The notes under the pieces: generated by a model
What the model saw: only the letters and a program-made list of their open reading frames with translations
Database searches by the model: none
What the model was told of the DNA's origin: nothing
Position numbers and translations under genes: made by a program
Shown here: positions 40,872 to 51,473 of the stretch, piece by piece
How positions within the stretch are numbered: position 1 is the stretch's first letter
Layout: the number at the start of each line of letters is the position of its first letter
IMG/VR virus record: IMGVR_UViG_3300008261_000124
Coordinates: 1 to 60,271 of that record
From: a virus
Length of the DNA stretch: 60,271 nucleotides
Direction: 5' to 3' (one strand)

Positions 40872-43800
40872 TTATAATTTACAATTAATTGTTTGATCTA
40901 CAAATTGTTCGACTGTTAAATCAAATGGTAGTTCATTATATTTATCAAGTATGCTCTCTAAGGTACCAACTTTTTTCTTTTGTTCATCAGTTAATTTATT
41001 ATAGATAGCTGTTATTTGTTTTATAGGATCACCAGTTTGTACTATAGGTTGAGTAGTGGATTTACTATAATTCTTTCTTAGTTCAGCTAAAGCAGCTTTA
41101 TTTATTCTATCTTCTAATAATCCTTTGGTTTCTCCTTCAGCTTGTTTAATAAAGTCATGACCTAATTCATGAAGAAGAACAAAAGTAAAAAATTCATCAA
41201 ATGATGTAAACTCATTTTCAGCAAGAGGTGTAGCAGAACTTTTATCATTTAATACTGCAGATTTAGTCCAAGCTTTTTCAGCATATTTTTGTTTCAAAAG
41301 TGAAATATTTAGTAAAATAGCATTACCAATGTTTCTTGCTCCTACAGGTTTATCTCTAGTTGATTCAATTTGTTGGAACAAAAGAGGTTTTTTTCTAAAA
41401 GTTTTTTGAGCTAAAGCTTTTTCTTCAGTAAAATATGGTTTACCTAGTTGAGTAGTAGTAAGTTTAGCTTGATCAAATATAGATGATAAGAACACAATAT
41501 TTTTACCACTATCCTCTAAAGACTTGATATTAGAAATAGCAGAATCAATATCAGTTTTAGCAGCATTGATTTGCTCAAAAGACATACCTGGAAATCTATA
41601 GTTCAAATCTGATAAAGAAGAAATAATGATAGAATCTAGATTGTTGTTTTTTACATCATAGATAAAATCACTTTTCTTTTCATAATCTTTAGCTAAATCT
41701 TTAAATGTTTGAGAGTTATCATCTAAAACATAAACATTACCTTTTACATTTGTTATAAATGGTAAGTTGTTTATATTCAATGCATTAGATTGTTTAAGAT
41801 TAATAACATCTTGCATATTCATTCTCCAGTTTACACCTCTATTTATTAAAGTAGAATTTTTAGAATTATATCTAGCTTTAAAAAATTCATTAAAACCGGC
41901 TAAAAATTTATCTGCATTATCACTATCTAATAATTTTTTTAGGTTATTGACAGCAACATCCATTATTCTATTATAGTTTCCATAAGGCATGATTGACATT
42001 AAGTTAAACTCACTTGGGTTCATACCTGATTGTAAGAAAGCATATAACGGTAACTTTTCAAAAAAGCTACTTATATAAGCATTATTTTGAGGACTGTTTG
42101 CTACTTTAATAAAACTAGGATCAGCAAGTTCACTCATTTGTCTTCTATAATCTTCTCTTTTCTTTTTACCATTCTCATCCCTAATATCTGTAACATCTGA
42201 TATATCAGTAAGAGTAAAGTTTAATATACCTTTATACTTTTGTTTTACATCATTAGGTACTACACTAGCTTTAAATTTAGATATAACAGAATACTTTTTA
42301 GCAAGAGCAGGGTTATCATTAATAATATTTATAAGTTCTTGAGCCACAGTATCTTTTCCAGATCTAAATAATTTGAATGTATTATAAATATTATTTAATG
42401 CTTTATTCTTTAAAATGTTTTCATAAGCATACTTCTTTAATCCGTCTTCTGTAGAAAATGCAGGATTATTAATATTTTTTAAAGCAGCATAAGATCTTTT
42501 ATAGCTAGTAGTATTAACCACAGAATCTATTGGATACATTCTTCTTAAATATTCTCTTTCTAAGCTAAACTCAACAAACTCTTCAAATGTAGCATCTTCA
42601 AAAGCAGCTAAAGGAACAGGATATAATCCTCTTTCTATATAGTTTTTAGCATATTCTTTATTATCATAATCATTTTTAAGTTGTTCAATGTTAACTAACT
42701 GATCTACAGGAATTTGTTTATACATTGTATCACCAGATCTGTAGTTTTTAAGAGTATTGATAAATACATACTGATATAAAGAATTTAAAAATCTTATTAC
42801 ATATTTTTCTTCATCTAAACCAGTAGCTTTTTCTATACTACTAAATAGTGTTCTATTTTCTACAGCATTAGTTAAAAAGTCAATTACCTTAGGATGATTT
42901 CTAGTAGGAAACAGTCTTCCAAACAATTCAATAGTAAAATCTTGAACTTGAAATGGTTTAAGAGCACCTCCATTAACAAGATTATTTACATCTTCTTGAG
43001 AAACAGTTTTAGAATCTTTTAATCTAGCTATAGCTCTTGATTTTATCTTAGCCTCAAACATGTTTGGTGAAGTAGTTGTATCAGGATTTAAAGTCATTTT
43101 TAATAAATCATAATCCTTCATCAATTCTTCAATAAGAAGATATTGTAAAAATCCAGCTTTTTGAGATTGATCAGCAAAATTAAGTCTGCTAGAAGCTATA
43201 CTTTTTAATTCATCTAATGTAAAAGCTCCTTTATGATAAAAATTTAAAGCATATTGTAAACCGTGTACATTATCTTTATTATTAGTATATTCAGCACTTG
43301 GTACATTTATAGATCTCATCATATATTTCTTAGCTAAATTTTTAGCATTAGACCCACTTGAATCATGATCTTTACCAAATACTAATTTAGATAGTGGAGA
43401 TTTATAACTATTTTCTAAAGAAACATATTCTCTAACCATAGGATTAGAAACAAAATATGCTATGTGTTCAAAAGGCACTCCTGCATCAACTAAAAACAAA
43501 ATTTTAGGTGTAACAGTAGGATTACCTTGCAAATAAGCTACCCATTCATCTTTATCAATATCAACAAATCCATTTAACAACTGAGAAATAATTTCAGCAA
43601 CACTGTTTTCATTATTATAATCTCTATCTTTAGATAAAGAAATAGCACCATCAGAAGTTTTATTATGCTTTAACTTTAAACCAATAGGAAAATCAACAAT
43701 TTTTTCTTCAATCACATTTTTACCAGCTTTAGTCCGAGTAAGTATTTTTATTACCACAGGCATTGACTTTTTAAGCTTAGTTCCATAAATACGGAATTGG

Positions 43801-46800
43801 TTACTATTAGTACCACCTACAGCAACAATACCTAGACCTTGACCACCAGCAATACTAGCTTGTTGTTTATCTGTATTAAAATCTTGCTCTAACATTCTGG
43901 TAGCACTAATTCCTTTTGGAGCATTTCTTTTACCAGTCATAATAGACTTTTCATAGTCTGTTTCATCATCTAGTTCTTGAACTAATGATTTTAATCCTTT
44001 TTGACCTGGAGCATCTTCAGTTATGTATTTAGTTAAATGAGTATCATTTGGTGTCAATAATACTTCGGCCATATCTGGTAAAGAAAGGACATCAGTTATA
44101 GCATCAATTAAATCATTCTCAATAACTTTAGAAAAGTTTCTTTTATGCTCTTTTGCTAAAGAAAGTTCTATAGCTGTTTTAGCTAAATCATTTTTTTCTT
44201 TATATAAATTAGATATAGTTTCTTCAACTTTATTTAACTCAGTAATATTAAAGTCTTTAAGTTTTTGATTGTATATTTTATATGCTTCAGGTATATTATT
44301 TTTAACAAAGTCCATTAGATTTTTATCAGAAAGATTTTCTAATAATTTTCTAGTATTTTTTTGAGTTAAAGAATTATACTGTTCTTTTCCTAAGTACTTA
44401 GTTTGAGCAACATCAGTTACAGCTTTTCTGAAATCACTAAGATCATCTTTAATAGTAGTCCAAGTAAGATTCTTTTTGTCTACTTCAGTTTTGATTTCAC
44501 CTTTAATAGCTTTAGCCCTAGCTTTATTAAAACTTTCTTCAAGCTTTTCTATATGAGCATCTAACTCCTCAACAGTATTAAAACTATCTTTAATTAAAGT
44601 ACCTCTGCTAGATATGTACTTAGAGTAAGAAGTGAGTTTATCCACGTCAAAGTCAGTACCTGATTTAGCAACAATTTCTGCAGGAATAATAATAATTGGA
44701 CCGGCAATAGGTGGTAAAAATCTTTGAACTTCAGCAAATTCTGCAGAGTTAGGTCCTTGTACTGGAATCCTAACACCTGTTATTCTAATTTTTAATCTGT
44801 TTTCATCTGTATTTAACCACTCATTGACATTGATCATTTCATTAAGCCTATTGAAACTTGCATCAAAGTCTAATTCTCTATCACCTTTTTCATTCTTTTT
44901 ATAAACAGCAATTATTTCTTTAGAATCTATATAATTACCTTTTTCATCTTTGGTAAAATATTTAGTAAAGAAAAGCTTTTGATAATCTTCATTTAAAGCA
45001 ATAGCTACACCCATACCTTTTGTGTCAACTTTACCATCAGGATCTACTACATAAGATCTTAAACCATTAGTTCCATAATTATTTAAGTCTTTTTCTGTAG
45101 GTTTTTTAAATTTTACATCTTGAAAAAATGCAGAAGATCCTTCAACTAATGGTTCACCATTTACTTTTAATCTTACTAATCTATTGTTGATAATAGATAC
45201 TAGATTTTTTTCTATTTGTGGAGCTAAAGGGTGGCTACTTAAATCAACTGTACCTTTTTCATTGCTTTGAATAAGATCAATTTCAGTTTTGCTGTAACCT
45301 TGTTTTTCTAATTCTTTTCTTATAAAACCTAGCATTACTTGAATATCACCTTCAAGTTTAACAGTTCCAGTTTTAGGATCAATTACTTCTTTAAATTTTA
45401 AATTTCTTAGTATTTCAGCCTTTTTAACTTTTACTATTCTATCAATAAGACTAAATACCTTGTCAGTTTTTTCTTTAAATATCTGTTTTTTAGGATCTCC
45501 TTCACTGTATAAACTAACATTAAATAGTTTACGTAACTGAGATGCTAAAGTAGATTCTCCTTTAAAATAACTATTTACTTTAGTTTGATTTTTAAGATAA
45601 GCAAGAAATATAGGATTTACAGTAAATGTAAAATTTTCTTTTAGTCTACTTGTATCATTTCCTTCATATATATCATCACCATTAAGATTTTCTGAGGATC
45701 TAATATGTGATTGTTTTGAACCTGATTCAAATGTGATATAATCAATACCTTGTTCAATCATTTTTAAATGAATGTCCTGTAGCACAGCTTTTTTATTTCC
45801 GTATTCAAGCATACTAGGAGTCAAAGGCATCAAACTAAACTTATGAATACTGTTTATTGGATATCTACCTGTAATAGCTAACGGACCGGCATAACCTAAT
45901 TTGTATACTGGAAATAAACCTTTTATCTCATCTGCAGATACTTGTTTACCTTTTATAACATCTTGATATGCAGCTTCTTGTTCAGGACTCCAATCTGATT
46001 CTAATTTTTTAAGAATTCTGTATGCATCAAAACTAACAAAACCTTGACCATCAGCATCTTTAATTTTAGCAAAAGGAGCCATCCTACCACCTGTAGGATT
46101 ACCGTTTTTATCTAAACCATCTGGTCCATATAATTCTTTTTTAATAGCAGCCTCGTCTGTAATACCTCTTCTTATCATTGACTTTCTGAACATATCTTCA
46201 TACATTTCATAATATGCAGATCTTACTTCAGATTCTTTTATGATAGCTGTATTAAATATACTAGTATGTTTTCTAATATCTTTTTTAGCTATTTTATTCT
46301 CATCCATTAATTTTTGCTCATACTCTCTTTTAGCATAAGTATTAGCATAATTATTAGCTAATGAACCTGTTGCAAAAATAGTACCTGGTGATTGGTAAGG
46401 AGCAATCCTTTTAGGACCTTCATTTTTAGCATGATTAAACTGAAAGTGATCTGTATGAATAATTGTTCCTACTTCAGCTTTGTATAACCAAGAGTTAATA
46501 GTATAAGATGAGAAAAATGCATTTTTAAGAAGTATATCAGAACTTTCACCTAAAGAATCTAACTGTGCTTTTTTTATTACTTTATTAGAAATAAATCTTT
46601 CTTTTAAAGCTTCTTTAATAGCTTCTGGTAATAATGCTTCTCCATTTCTTTGAAGTTTTGCAGATTTAACAGCTTTAACATATTGCTTTTCATATCTTTT
46701 CTTTAATCTAGAAAAATATTCAAGAACTTGTTTATTTAGTTCATCTCTTAATACTTCATTCTCATTTAGAGTAGTTATTAATCCTTTCTCAGCAACAGCA

Positions 46801-49800
46801 TTTAAAAATTCAGTAGTTGTTAATCTTTGTTTTAATGATTTTTCTTTATCAACATCTTGCTCTAAAACATCATCAAACATTGCAAATTGATCAGCTTTTT
46901 CAAAACCTTTATATGTTTTATAGTAAGTCGGATCATCTTTAACCATTTTTATTCTTTTGATTTCTGCTTCAAGTTTAGGATAAACCAGTTGTAATATTTT
47001 TGTATTAACATTGCCTTGGGTAATATAATCTCCTGAAGCATTTTTTAAGAATAACTCAGTATCTATAAACAAATGATTAGTCTTTTTACCATCATAAGTT
47101 TTTATTTCTTTTATTTTTACACCTAAATATGTTTTCTTTCCTGCAGCTCTTGTTGTACCTTCTTGAACACCATAAAACATCATACTAGTCATGTCAGTAA
47201 TAACTTTGTCTAGTTTGGTCATTTTACCATAAGGTACACCATTAGATTCAAAATCTTCAGTCACATATTTGCTACCATCAACATCAAATACCTCTATTGA
47301 GTTATCTTGATCTTTTGTTCCATCTGTTTTAAATAATGAGTTTAAAAAGATAGAAGCTTTTGCTTGAGGATTAAATTCTGGATTTAGATAATATAAATGA
47401 GCATAATCACCTAACAATGTATTATCAAACATATCACCTTTAAACATAACTTCATTAATAGAATTTATGATTTTAGTGTATGTACTGTTAAGAGCAGTTG
47501 TTGCTTTTAAATTATCAGAAGAAGCTCTTACCATACTGCCGGTATATTGATCTGAATACTGAGCCTCAAGACTAGCAATAGCATCAACTCTACCAACAGA
47601 TGAGTTATAATTTATATCTACAACCTGATTAAATCTATTTAATGATTTAAACTTGTGAAATCTACTTAAGAAATCTATTGGAGCTTCAATGTTTAGTTTA
47701 TTATATTCAGCAAGACCTATGGCTTGTGCTATATATTTTACATCTTCTTCTTGTAATGTTTGATTTATATCATAATTATTAGTTAGATATAATCCAATAC
47801 TATTTAAAAAAGGTATCCAGTTTTCTTTACTGTTTACTGTATAAGATAATAAACCATCAGCACCAAATGTTTCTACTAAAAAAGCTTTCTTAATAGCTGG
47901 TAAATTTAATTCATTAGCTTTTGTTTCAGTATTTACTTTGATATAAGGAGATGATGTTTCCTGAGCAAACTTAGATGGCCAATCTCTTCTTTTAATTTTA
48001 AAGTATTCTGCAGTAGTTTTACCTACTTTTATTTTCACAGATACTTCTCCATTTTCATCTCTATCTTCTACAAATTGTGTAGCTAAGATAGGCATGTTGT
48101 AAAGATTTAAAGATTGCCATAAACTAATCCACATATTAGCTGCATTTTCAGATGTAGACATTACTTCAGCAGGATTACCAACTTTGAGCAATAATTGATC
48201 AAAATATGGAGCAATCTTCATATCACGGGCTTTTATCATTTTATTATATAAGCCTGTCGGTGTTGTTTGACCACCTAATTTATTAGTTAATACTCTCCAT
48301 GTAGGAATAAAATCTACAGTTTCAGGAAATCCTAAAGCATTTTCTATATTAGAACCATCAGGGTTTTTTTTGAGTAAACTTTTAACAAGAAATAAAGTTT
48401 CATTTGTGGCTATATCTTCAGATTTTTTCTCATTAGGACCCTTGTTTGAGTAAGTTTCATCAGCTTCTGCTTTTTTAGAATCTAAATTATCTATTTCAAT
48501 ATCATAATCTTTTACTAAACCTAAATCTTTAAATGCAGAATTTTCTCTATGGAATGCAACAACAGAATTACCTTTTGCATTACCTTTTATTATTTCTGTT
48601 ATATCACCAAATATTTCTGATTTTAGAGCTCTACTTAAAATATCAATATTTCTTTTGTAAACATCTAAGAAAGGATCATTTTTATTTTCTTTATTTTTTT
48701 CTACATAAGCCATGTGTTGTTTAAGCTTATTTTGAAAAGCTGTTTTAACAACAACATTATAAATATGATCTTGATTTTTAGGACTTGTTATAGCTGTAAT
48801 AACATATCCATTAGCAATAACACCTTTTGCTTTTTGTTCTTGAATTACTCTATCTGTATATAAAGATATAATACCATCAATACTATTGCTTAACTCTATA
48901 GCTTCTTGATAGTTAAACAAAGGTGCCCCATCTTCTGCTATAATACCAGAGTTTAATCTTCCAAACTCAGCATTTTTAAGATTAGGAGCTATACGGCTTA
49001 TTTGATCTTGTGTCTTAGCTCTATACAAAGTATTGAACATTTCATTAAGAACAGTCTCAGAACCAGGATTAGAATATACAGTAGTTGCATCAGCACTACC
49101 AAAAAACTGTTTAAGTAAAGCCCAAATTCTATTAAAGATTTTACTTAGAATATTAGTTTTAGCATTTTTGGTTTTAAACTTACCATTATTTATAGCAAAT
49201 AATCTAAACTCTTCTGCTATAAATTCTTCTAGTAATAATCTGTCTTGAGGAAAGTTAGGGTTAAGATCACTAAACTTTACTGTTACTTTTTCAAAGTTGT
49301 TACCTCCTTGACCACCGGTTCCTTTAACTACTTCAAATGAACCATCAAGTTTAGAAACACTGTTATACAATCTATCTCTATCACCTTTTGATAAATATAA
49401 TTGACTAAATACATGCCATGCTTCATGATAACCATGAGTATAACTTGCTCCAGAAAACAATGTAACAGCTGCATTAGAAAACATACCAAATGCATCAGAA
49501 TTTACAATTGTTCTACTAAAGTCAGTTGTAATTAATGGTTTACCACTTTCATCAACAGCTTTAAATAAAGGGCTTTCTTCTAAAAACTTTTTAGCTCTTT
49601 CTTCTTGTTCAGCTGTTGTAGGTATGGTTTCTAAAAGTTTTGATCTGAATGCTGCAGAATTTATATCAAAGTCAATTCCTCCAAATAAATCAGGATTTTC
49701 ATCAACTTTTTCTATAGTTTCTTTAACTTCTTGTTCTACTTGTTTTTTCTCATTTATTCTTTTATATCCTAAATAAGAATTAACAATCATTGGTCTACCT

Positions 49801-51467
49801 TTTCTTCCTACAGTTTTATCCATAGCAACTCTAGGCATAATTCTTTGGAAAATAAAATCATAGTAATTTCTACTATCTTCAGTTATTTCACCAGTAGGTG
49901 TAACAGTGATCCATCTTAATTTATTATCATTGTAAGGTTTTTCCATAATAGTAAGGAAATTGTTACCAAAGAAACTTTTTAGAATTTCTCTAGCTTCTTC
50001 CTTATTATTTACAATATCTAATATTTTACCATTAACACTTAATACATCTTTAGTAAGAATAAATCCAGAGTTTTCTTCTATATGTAAAAACTGTTTTATA
50101 TAATCTAGTTTATCCATAGCTGATAAAGGAATACCTAAAAGCTTTGGATCATCAACTAAAACACTTACAATATTATTTAATACATCAGAATCAGTACTAA
50201 GTTTTTCAGGATTTTTTAAAGATACTCTTGAGTCTGAATCTTCAAATTTTATAGTAGGTAATACTATACTTTTATTACCTTTTACTATTGTAGTAAATTC
50301 AATACTTGCTTTTTCTACCGGTGTAAGATTAAACTCAGAAAGATAAGCTTGTGTTGCTTTTCTTTGAGCAGGAGTCATATCATTTGTATTTTTATAATAA
50401 CCAGTGCTACCACTGTTTATATCTAAAAGTACAGGTTCAGTATTAGTTTCTTCTACTATTTGTTTTACAAAATCTTCTTTTTCTTTATATAACTTATCTA
50501 TATAAGAAACTAAATCTTTAAACTTTTCAGTTTTAACAGCTTCTTTTTCTTCAGAAGTTAAACTTGTATCACTATCTACTATATTTGTTATTTCAGTTTG
50601 TTTTTCATTAAACAATCTGTCTTTAATGGATTGTTCTTCTTCTTTAGAAGAAGCTTTCATTAAAAAATGAACTATAGTACCATTACTTGCATCACCAAGA
50701 GTACCATCTTCTTTAAAGTAAAGAAAGTTACCTTTATTATCTACAAGAGCTAATACTACAAAATTTGTAGGTTGCTCATTCAAATAAAGATTTCTTTCAA
50801 GATTAGGTAATTGATTTTCTTTTATTGCCAGCAATCTAAACCCAGTATGTCCTTCATAAGTAACTTCTGTAAAGTCTGGTTGAAAATCTTTAACAGAACC
50901 TAATAATTTATTTACTACATTATGATGTAAATTTGCTTTAGGGTTTGTTTGATCTTGAGAAGGAATACCATTTACTCTAAGTAACTGTTGACCAATAGTT
51001 TTATTTATTTCACTTGGGAATAATAATCTATCAATAAAAAGTTCTTTTGCAGATGTAGTAGTTTCTATAGGAATAACTGAATCTTTAGGTTGATTAGCAA
51101 TCTCTTCTTCTATTTGTGATATAGGAATAGATATAATTTTTAATTCTTTAGCTAAAAGATCCAACCCATTTTGACTATTTACTTTTTGAATAAGATCTTT
51201 AATACCATCTAAATCTTTCCCGTCTAAACTCATCATGTCTAGATCAGGATTTATTTTAAACAAATTAGTCATTATTTGTGGTACATGATATGCCACACCT
51301 AAAGCCTGTACTTGATCTTTATTTTTACTATAAGCAGCATCATAAATTTCTTTTATAATACCCAGATAATTAAATGGTTTTGTCTTAATACCTTCCAGCA
51401 TTAAAACATTTACATATTCTTCTAAAGCTTTTTTTAAGTCTTTTTGTTGTTCAAGATTACAAACCAT
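40872..51467 (-). CDS. Giant virion-packaged RNA polymerase with two zinc-peptidase motifs
   Basis: The product is 3531 residues. DFDVD (2272-2276), followed by Lys, is the catalytic DxDxD of the crAss-like virion RNA polymerase; the first double-psi barrel may include TGRYPINSIHKF (about 1866-1877). Two HExxH sites flank the core: HEAWH (681-685), with a later LLEEFIAEEFR, and HELGHDF (3433-3439). Both look like zincin peptidase domains. The enzyme is thought to enter the cell with the DNA and read the early genes. The peptidases may process the polyprotein; that is inference. Confidence 0.85.
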   Translation of the reverse strand: MVCNLEQQKDLKKALEEYVNVLMLEGIKTKPFNYLGIIKEIYDAAYSKNKDQVQALGVAYHVPQIMTNLFKINPDLDMMSLDGKDLDGIKDLIQKVNSQNGLDLLAKELKIISIPISQIEEEIANQPKDSVIPIETTTSAKELFIDRLLFPSEINKTIGQQLLRVNGIPSQDQTNPKANLHHNVVNKLLGSVKDFQPDFTEVTYEGHTGFRLLAIKENQLPNLERNLYLNEQPTNFVVLALVDNKGNFLYFKEDGTLGDASNGTIVHFLMKASSKEEEQSIKDRLFNEKQTEITNIVDSDTSLTSEEKEAVKTEKFKDLVSYIDKLYKEKEDFVKQIVEETNTEPVLLDINSGSTGYYKNTNDMTPAQRKATQAYLSEFNLTPVEKASIEFTTIVKGNKSIVLPTIKFEDSDSRVSLKNPEKLSTDSDVLNNIVSVLVDDPKLLGIPLSAMDKLDYIKQFLHIEENSGFILTKDVLSVNGKILDIVNNKEEAREILKSFFGNNFLTIMEKPYNDNKLRWITVTPTGEITEDSRNYYDFIFQRIMPRVAMDKTVGRKGRPMIVNSYLGYKRINEKKQVEQEVKETIEKVDENPDLFGGIDFDINSAAFRSKLLETIPTTAEQEERAKKFLEESPLFKAVDESGKPLITTDFSRTIVNSDAFGMFSNAAVTLFSGASYTHGYHEAWHVFSQLYLSKGDRDRLYNSVSKLDGSFEVVKGTGGQGGNNFEKVTVKFSDLNPNFPQDRLLLEEFIAEEFRLFAINNGKFKTKNAKTNILSKIFNRIWALLKQFFGSADATTVYSNPGSETVLNEMFNTLYRAKTQDQISRIAPNLKNAEFGRLNSGIIAEDGAPLFNYQEAIELSNSIDGIISLYTDRVIQEQKAKGVIANGYVITAITSPKNQDHIYNVVVKTAFQNKLKQHMAYVEKNKENKNDPFLDVYKRNIDILSRALKSEIFGDITEIIKGNAKGNSVVAFHRENSAFKDLGLVKDYDIEIDNLDSKKAEADETYSNKGPNEKKSEDIATNETLFLVKSLLKKNPDGSNIENALGFPETVDFIPTWRVLTNKLGGQTTPTGLYNKMIKARDMKIAPYFDQLLLKVGNPAEVMSTSENAANMWISLWQSLNLYNMPILATQFVEDRDENGEVSVKIKVGKTTAEYFKIKRRDWPSKFAQETSSPYIKVNTETKANELNLPAIKKAFLVETFGADGLLSYTVNSKENWIPFLNSIGLYLTNNYDINQTLQEEDVKYIAQAIGLAEYNKLNIEAPIDFLSRFHKFKSLNRFNQVVDINYNSSVGRVDAIASLEAQYSDQYTGSMVRASSDNLKATTALNSTYTKIINSINEVMFKGDMFDNTLLGDYAHLYYLNPEFNPQAKASIFLNSLFKTDGTKDQDNSIEVFDVDGSKYVTEDFESNGVPYGKMTKLDKVITDMTSMMFYGVQEGTTRAAGKKTYLGVKIKEIKTYDGKKTNHLFIDTELFLKNASGDYITQGNVNTKILQLVYPKLEAEIKRIKMVKDDPTYYKTYKGFEKADQFAMFDDVLEQDVDKEKSLKQRLTTTEFLNAVAEKGLITTLNENEVLRDELNKQVLEYFSRLKKRYEKQYVKAVKSAKLQRNGEALLPEAIKEALKERFISNKVIKKAQLDSLGESSDILLKNAFFSSYTINSWLYKAEVGTIIHTDHFQFNHAKNEGPKRIAPYQSPGTIFATGSLANNYANTYAKREYEQKLMDENKIAKKDIRKHTSIFNTAIIKESEVRSAYYEMYEDMFRKSMIRRGITDEAAIKKELYGPDGLDKNGNPTGGRMAPFAKIKDADGQGFVSFDAYRILKKLESDWSPEQEAAYQDVIKGKQVSADEIKGLFPVYKLGYAGPLAITGRYPINSIHKFSLMPLTPSMLEYGNKKAVLQDIHLKMIEQGIDYITFESGSKQSHIRSSENLNGDDIYEGNDTSRLKENFTFTVNPIFLAYLKNQTKVNSYFKGESTLASQLRKLFNVSLYSEGDPKKQIFKEKTDKVFSLIDRIVKVKKAEILRNLKFKEVIDPKTGTVKLEGDIQVMLGFIRKELEKQGYSKTEIDLIQSNEKGTVDLSSHPLAPQIEKNLVSIINNRLVRLKVNGEPLVEGSSAFFQDVKFKKPTEKDLNNYGTNGLRSYVVDPDGKVDTKGMGVAIALNEDYQKLFFTKYFTKDEKGNYIDSKEIIAVYKKNEKGDRELDFDASFNRLNEMINVNEWLNTDENRLKIRITGVRIPVQGPNSAEFAEVQRFLPPIAGPIIIIPAEIVAKSGTDFDVDKLTSYSKYISSRGTLIKDSFNTVEELDAHIEKLEESFNKARAKAIKGEIKTEVDKKNLTWTTIKDDLSDFRKAVTDVAQTKYLGKEQYNSLTQKNTRKLLENLSDKNLMDFVKNNIPEAYKIYNQKLKDFNITELNKVEETISNLYKEKNDLAKTAIELSLAKEHKRNFSKVIENDLIDAITDVLSLPDMAEVLLTPNDTHLTKYITEDAPGQKGLKSLVQELDDETDYEKSIMTGKRNAPKGISATRMLEQDFNTDKQQASIAGGQGLGIVAVGGTNSNQFRIYGTKLKKSMPVVIKILTRTKAGKNVIEEKIVDFPIGLKLKHNKTSDGAISLSKDRDYNNENSVAEIISQLLNGFVDIDKDEWVAYLQGNPTVTPKILFLVDAGVPFEHIAYFVSNPMVREYVSLENSYKSPLSKLVFGKDHDSSGSNAKNLAKKYMMRSINVPSAEYTNNKDNVHGLQYALNFYHKGAFTLDELKSIASSRLNFADQSQKAGFLQYLLIEELMKDYDLLKMTLNPDTTTSPNMFEAKIKSRAIARLKDSKTVSQEDVNNLVNGGALKPFQVQDFTIELFGRLFPTRNHPKVIDFLTNAVENRTLFSSIEKATGLDEEKYVIRFLNSLYQYVFINTLKNYRSGDTMYKQIPVDQLVNIEQLKNDYDNKEYAKNYIERGLYPVPLAAFEDATFEEFVEFSLEREYLRRMYPIDSVVNTTSYKRSYAALKNINNPAFSTEDGLKKYAYENILKNKALNNIYNTFKLFRSGKDTVAQELINIINDNPALAKKYSVISKFKASVVPNDVKQKYKGILNFTLTDISDVTDIRDENGKKKREDYRRQMSELADPSFIKVANSPQNNAYISSFFEKLPLYAFLQSGMNPSEFNLMSIMPYGNYNRIMDVAVNNLKKLLDSDNADKFLAGFNEFFKARYNSKNSTLINRGVNWRMNMQDVINLKQSNALNINNLPFITNVKGNVYVLDDNSQTFKDLAKDYEKKSDFIYDVKNNNLDSIIISSLSDLNYRFPGMSFEQINAAKTDIDSAISNIKSLEDSGKNIVFLSSIFDQAKLTTTQLGKPYFTEEKALAQKTFRKKPLLFQQIESTRDKPVGARNIGNAILLNISLLKQKYAEKAWTKSAVLNDKSSATPLAENEFTSFDEFFTFVLLHELGHDFIKQAEGETKGLLEDRINKAALAELRKNYSKSTTQPIVQTGDPIKQITAIYNKLTDEQKKKVGTLESILDKYNELPFDLTVEQFVDQTINCKL

Positions 51468-51473
51468 AATATT

